Below, in pieces: positions 4,445 to 5,020 of a stretch of 5,020 bases of DNA. The stretch is from Chloroflexota bacterium (lineage in GTDB: Bacteria > Chloroflexota > Anaerolineae > UBA3071). Made by a program: the position numbers and the translations under genes. The stretch spans positions 1 to 5,020 of the forward strand of contig JACNHM010000286.1 in the NCBI GenBank assembly GCA_014383605.1, in the 5' to 3' direction. How positions within the stretch are numbered: position 1 is the first letter of the stretch; each line of letters starts with the position of its first letter. The notes beneath the pieces were generated by a model. That model saw only the letters and a program-made list of their open reading frames with translations. It ran no database searches and had not been told where the DNA came from.

Positions 4445-4975
4445 ATGAGAAAGGGTCTTGTGAAAGGGTTTCTGGTGCTCCTGCTGCTGGCTGGGGGGTG
4501 CGTCCCTCCCACCCCGTCGCCGCAACCGCTGACGTTGCCGGCCACGCTGTTCGATGCCACCATGCATGGGCATCGGGTGACGCTCGTCCTCCAGACGGCC
4601 TGCCAGGAGCTGACGCCGCCGCAAGGCGTCTCGGCGGTCGCCTACTGTCTCCATGCCGACATCCACGTGGTCGCGGGAGGGATGGTGGAGGTCAACGTCG
4701 TGCAGCTTGACCTGCCCAAGAGGTACCGCCAGGGCCAGTCCATTCAGCCGGAGCAGGCTATGGGGGGCGGTGGCACAGGGGGCGGATGGACAGAGCCAGG
4801 CGCCTACGAGCTCAACCTTCCCTTCCGTCCCCTGCAGGAGAGCGCGCCCGTCGCCCTGTTCCTGGAGATGCACACGCGCAGCGCCGCGGGCCAACCCTTG
4901 TCCTCTCAGAAGCTGGGCCCGGTGGTGCTGCAACTGCTGCCCGATGGGAGGGGCGTCGCCCGCCTGGACGACTAA
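4445..4975 (+). CDS. small lipoprotein of unknown function
   Basis: A 176-residue predicted lipoprotein. MRKGLVKGFLVLLLLAGG (1-18) is a signal peptide with a positively charged start, followed by the probable lipidated Cys19 and a short Pro-rich linker, PPTPSPQP. The mature part (about 30-176) alternates hydrophobic and polar residues as in a beta-sandwich, for example HRVTLVLQ, MVEVNVVQLDL and APVALFLEM. Cys53 and Cys68 could form a disulphide. Residues 107-114 are a glycine-rich loop (GGGGTGGG). I recognise no family or catalytic motif. It follows the propeller lipoprotein on the same strand after 144 bp and may share its transcript; both would sit on the outside of the membrane. The 45 bases after its TAA (4976-5020) hold a five-T run but no stem, and nothing else I can name. 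Confidence 0.85.
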   Translation: MRKGLVKGFLVLLLLAGGCVPPTPSPQPLTLPATLFDATMHGHRVTLVLQTACQELTPPQGVSAVAYCLHADIHVVAGGMVEVNVVQLDLPKRYRQGQSIQPEQAMGGGGTGGGWTEPGAYELNLPFRPLQESAPVALFLEMHTRSAAGQPLSSQKLGPVVLQLLPDGRGVARLDD

Positions 4976-5020
4976 GTACAGCGTGGCGTAAATGCGTTCC
5001 GGGTTTTTGGCTCACGGCGG

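Noticed and set aside
1592..4933. A 1113-codon open frame on the minus strand spanning both lipoprotein genes
   Set aside because: Its codon boundaries coincide with those of the sense genes, so it stays open only because TTA, CTA and TCA codons are avoided in this GC-rich DNA. Its product is G/A/Q/V-rich low complexity with no domain, and the sense frames have signal peptides, strong ribosome binding sites and recognisable blades.
5004..5008. Five-T run as a terminator of the second lipoprotein gene
   Set aside because: There is no stable stem immediately upstream of the T-run within the visible sequence.

Overview
The window looks like a piece of a GC-rich bacterial chromosome, most plausibly Chloroflexota (Anaerolineae/Caldilineae-like). 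That guess rests on strongly C/G-ending codons, proline-rich lipoproteins built from beta-propeller repeats, and intergenic DNA packed with short tandem octamers, heptads and palindromes of a style I associate with that phylum. No rRNA, tRNA or marker gene is present, so the assignment is an inference.

Layout. Positions 1-1147 hold no convincing intact gene. They are a mosaic of repeats: two facing octamer arrays (63-142 and 175-254), a cluster of seven GATC sites (435-494), several hairpin palindromes (494-516, 533-565, 889-911), a 21-bp tandem duplication (859-900) and a 31-bp direct repeat (1000-1030 and 1105-1135). Embedded in this are a minus-strand relic of a DNRLRE-type surface protein (574-690), a near-consensus minus-strand promoter (400-428) with no gene behind it, a good plus-strand promoter (791-819) and a tiny ORF with a good ribosome binding site (937-1053).

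Positions 1148-4300 encode a 1050-residue lipoprotein. After a signal peptide and a Pro/Ala/Thr-rich tether, it appears to be made entirely of propeller blades: about 14 YncE/YVTN-like blades followed by about 7 sialidase/BNR-like blades with four clear Asp-boxes. Its signal peptide is written in a 7-bp tandem repeat. After a 144-bp gap holding two weak hairpins and purine-rich repeats, positions 4445-4975 encode a second, small (176 aa) lipoprotein of unknown function on the same strand.

How the parts may work together. Both proteins should be exported and lipid-anchored on the cell surface. They may be co-transcribed from the promoter at 791-819, through a long repeat-rich leader, but no function or substrate can be read from the sequence. 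I did not find a clear new multi-gene system. The most interesting signals are the repeat-encoded signal peptide (possible phase variation), the predicted three-propeller architecture, and the orphan promoter firing into an inverted octamer array.
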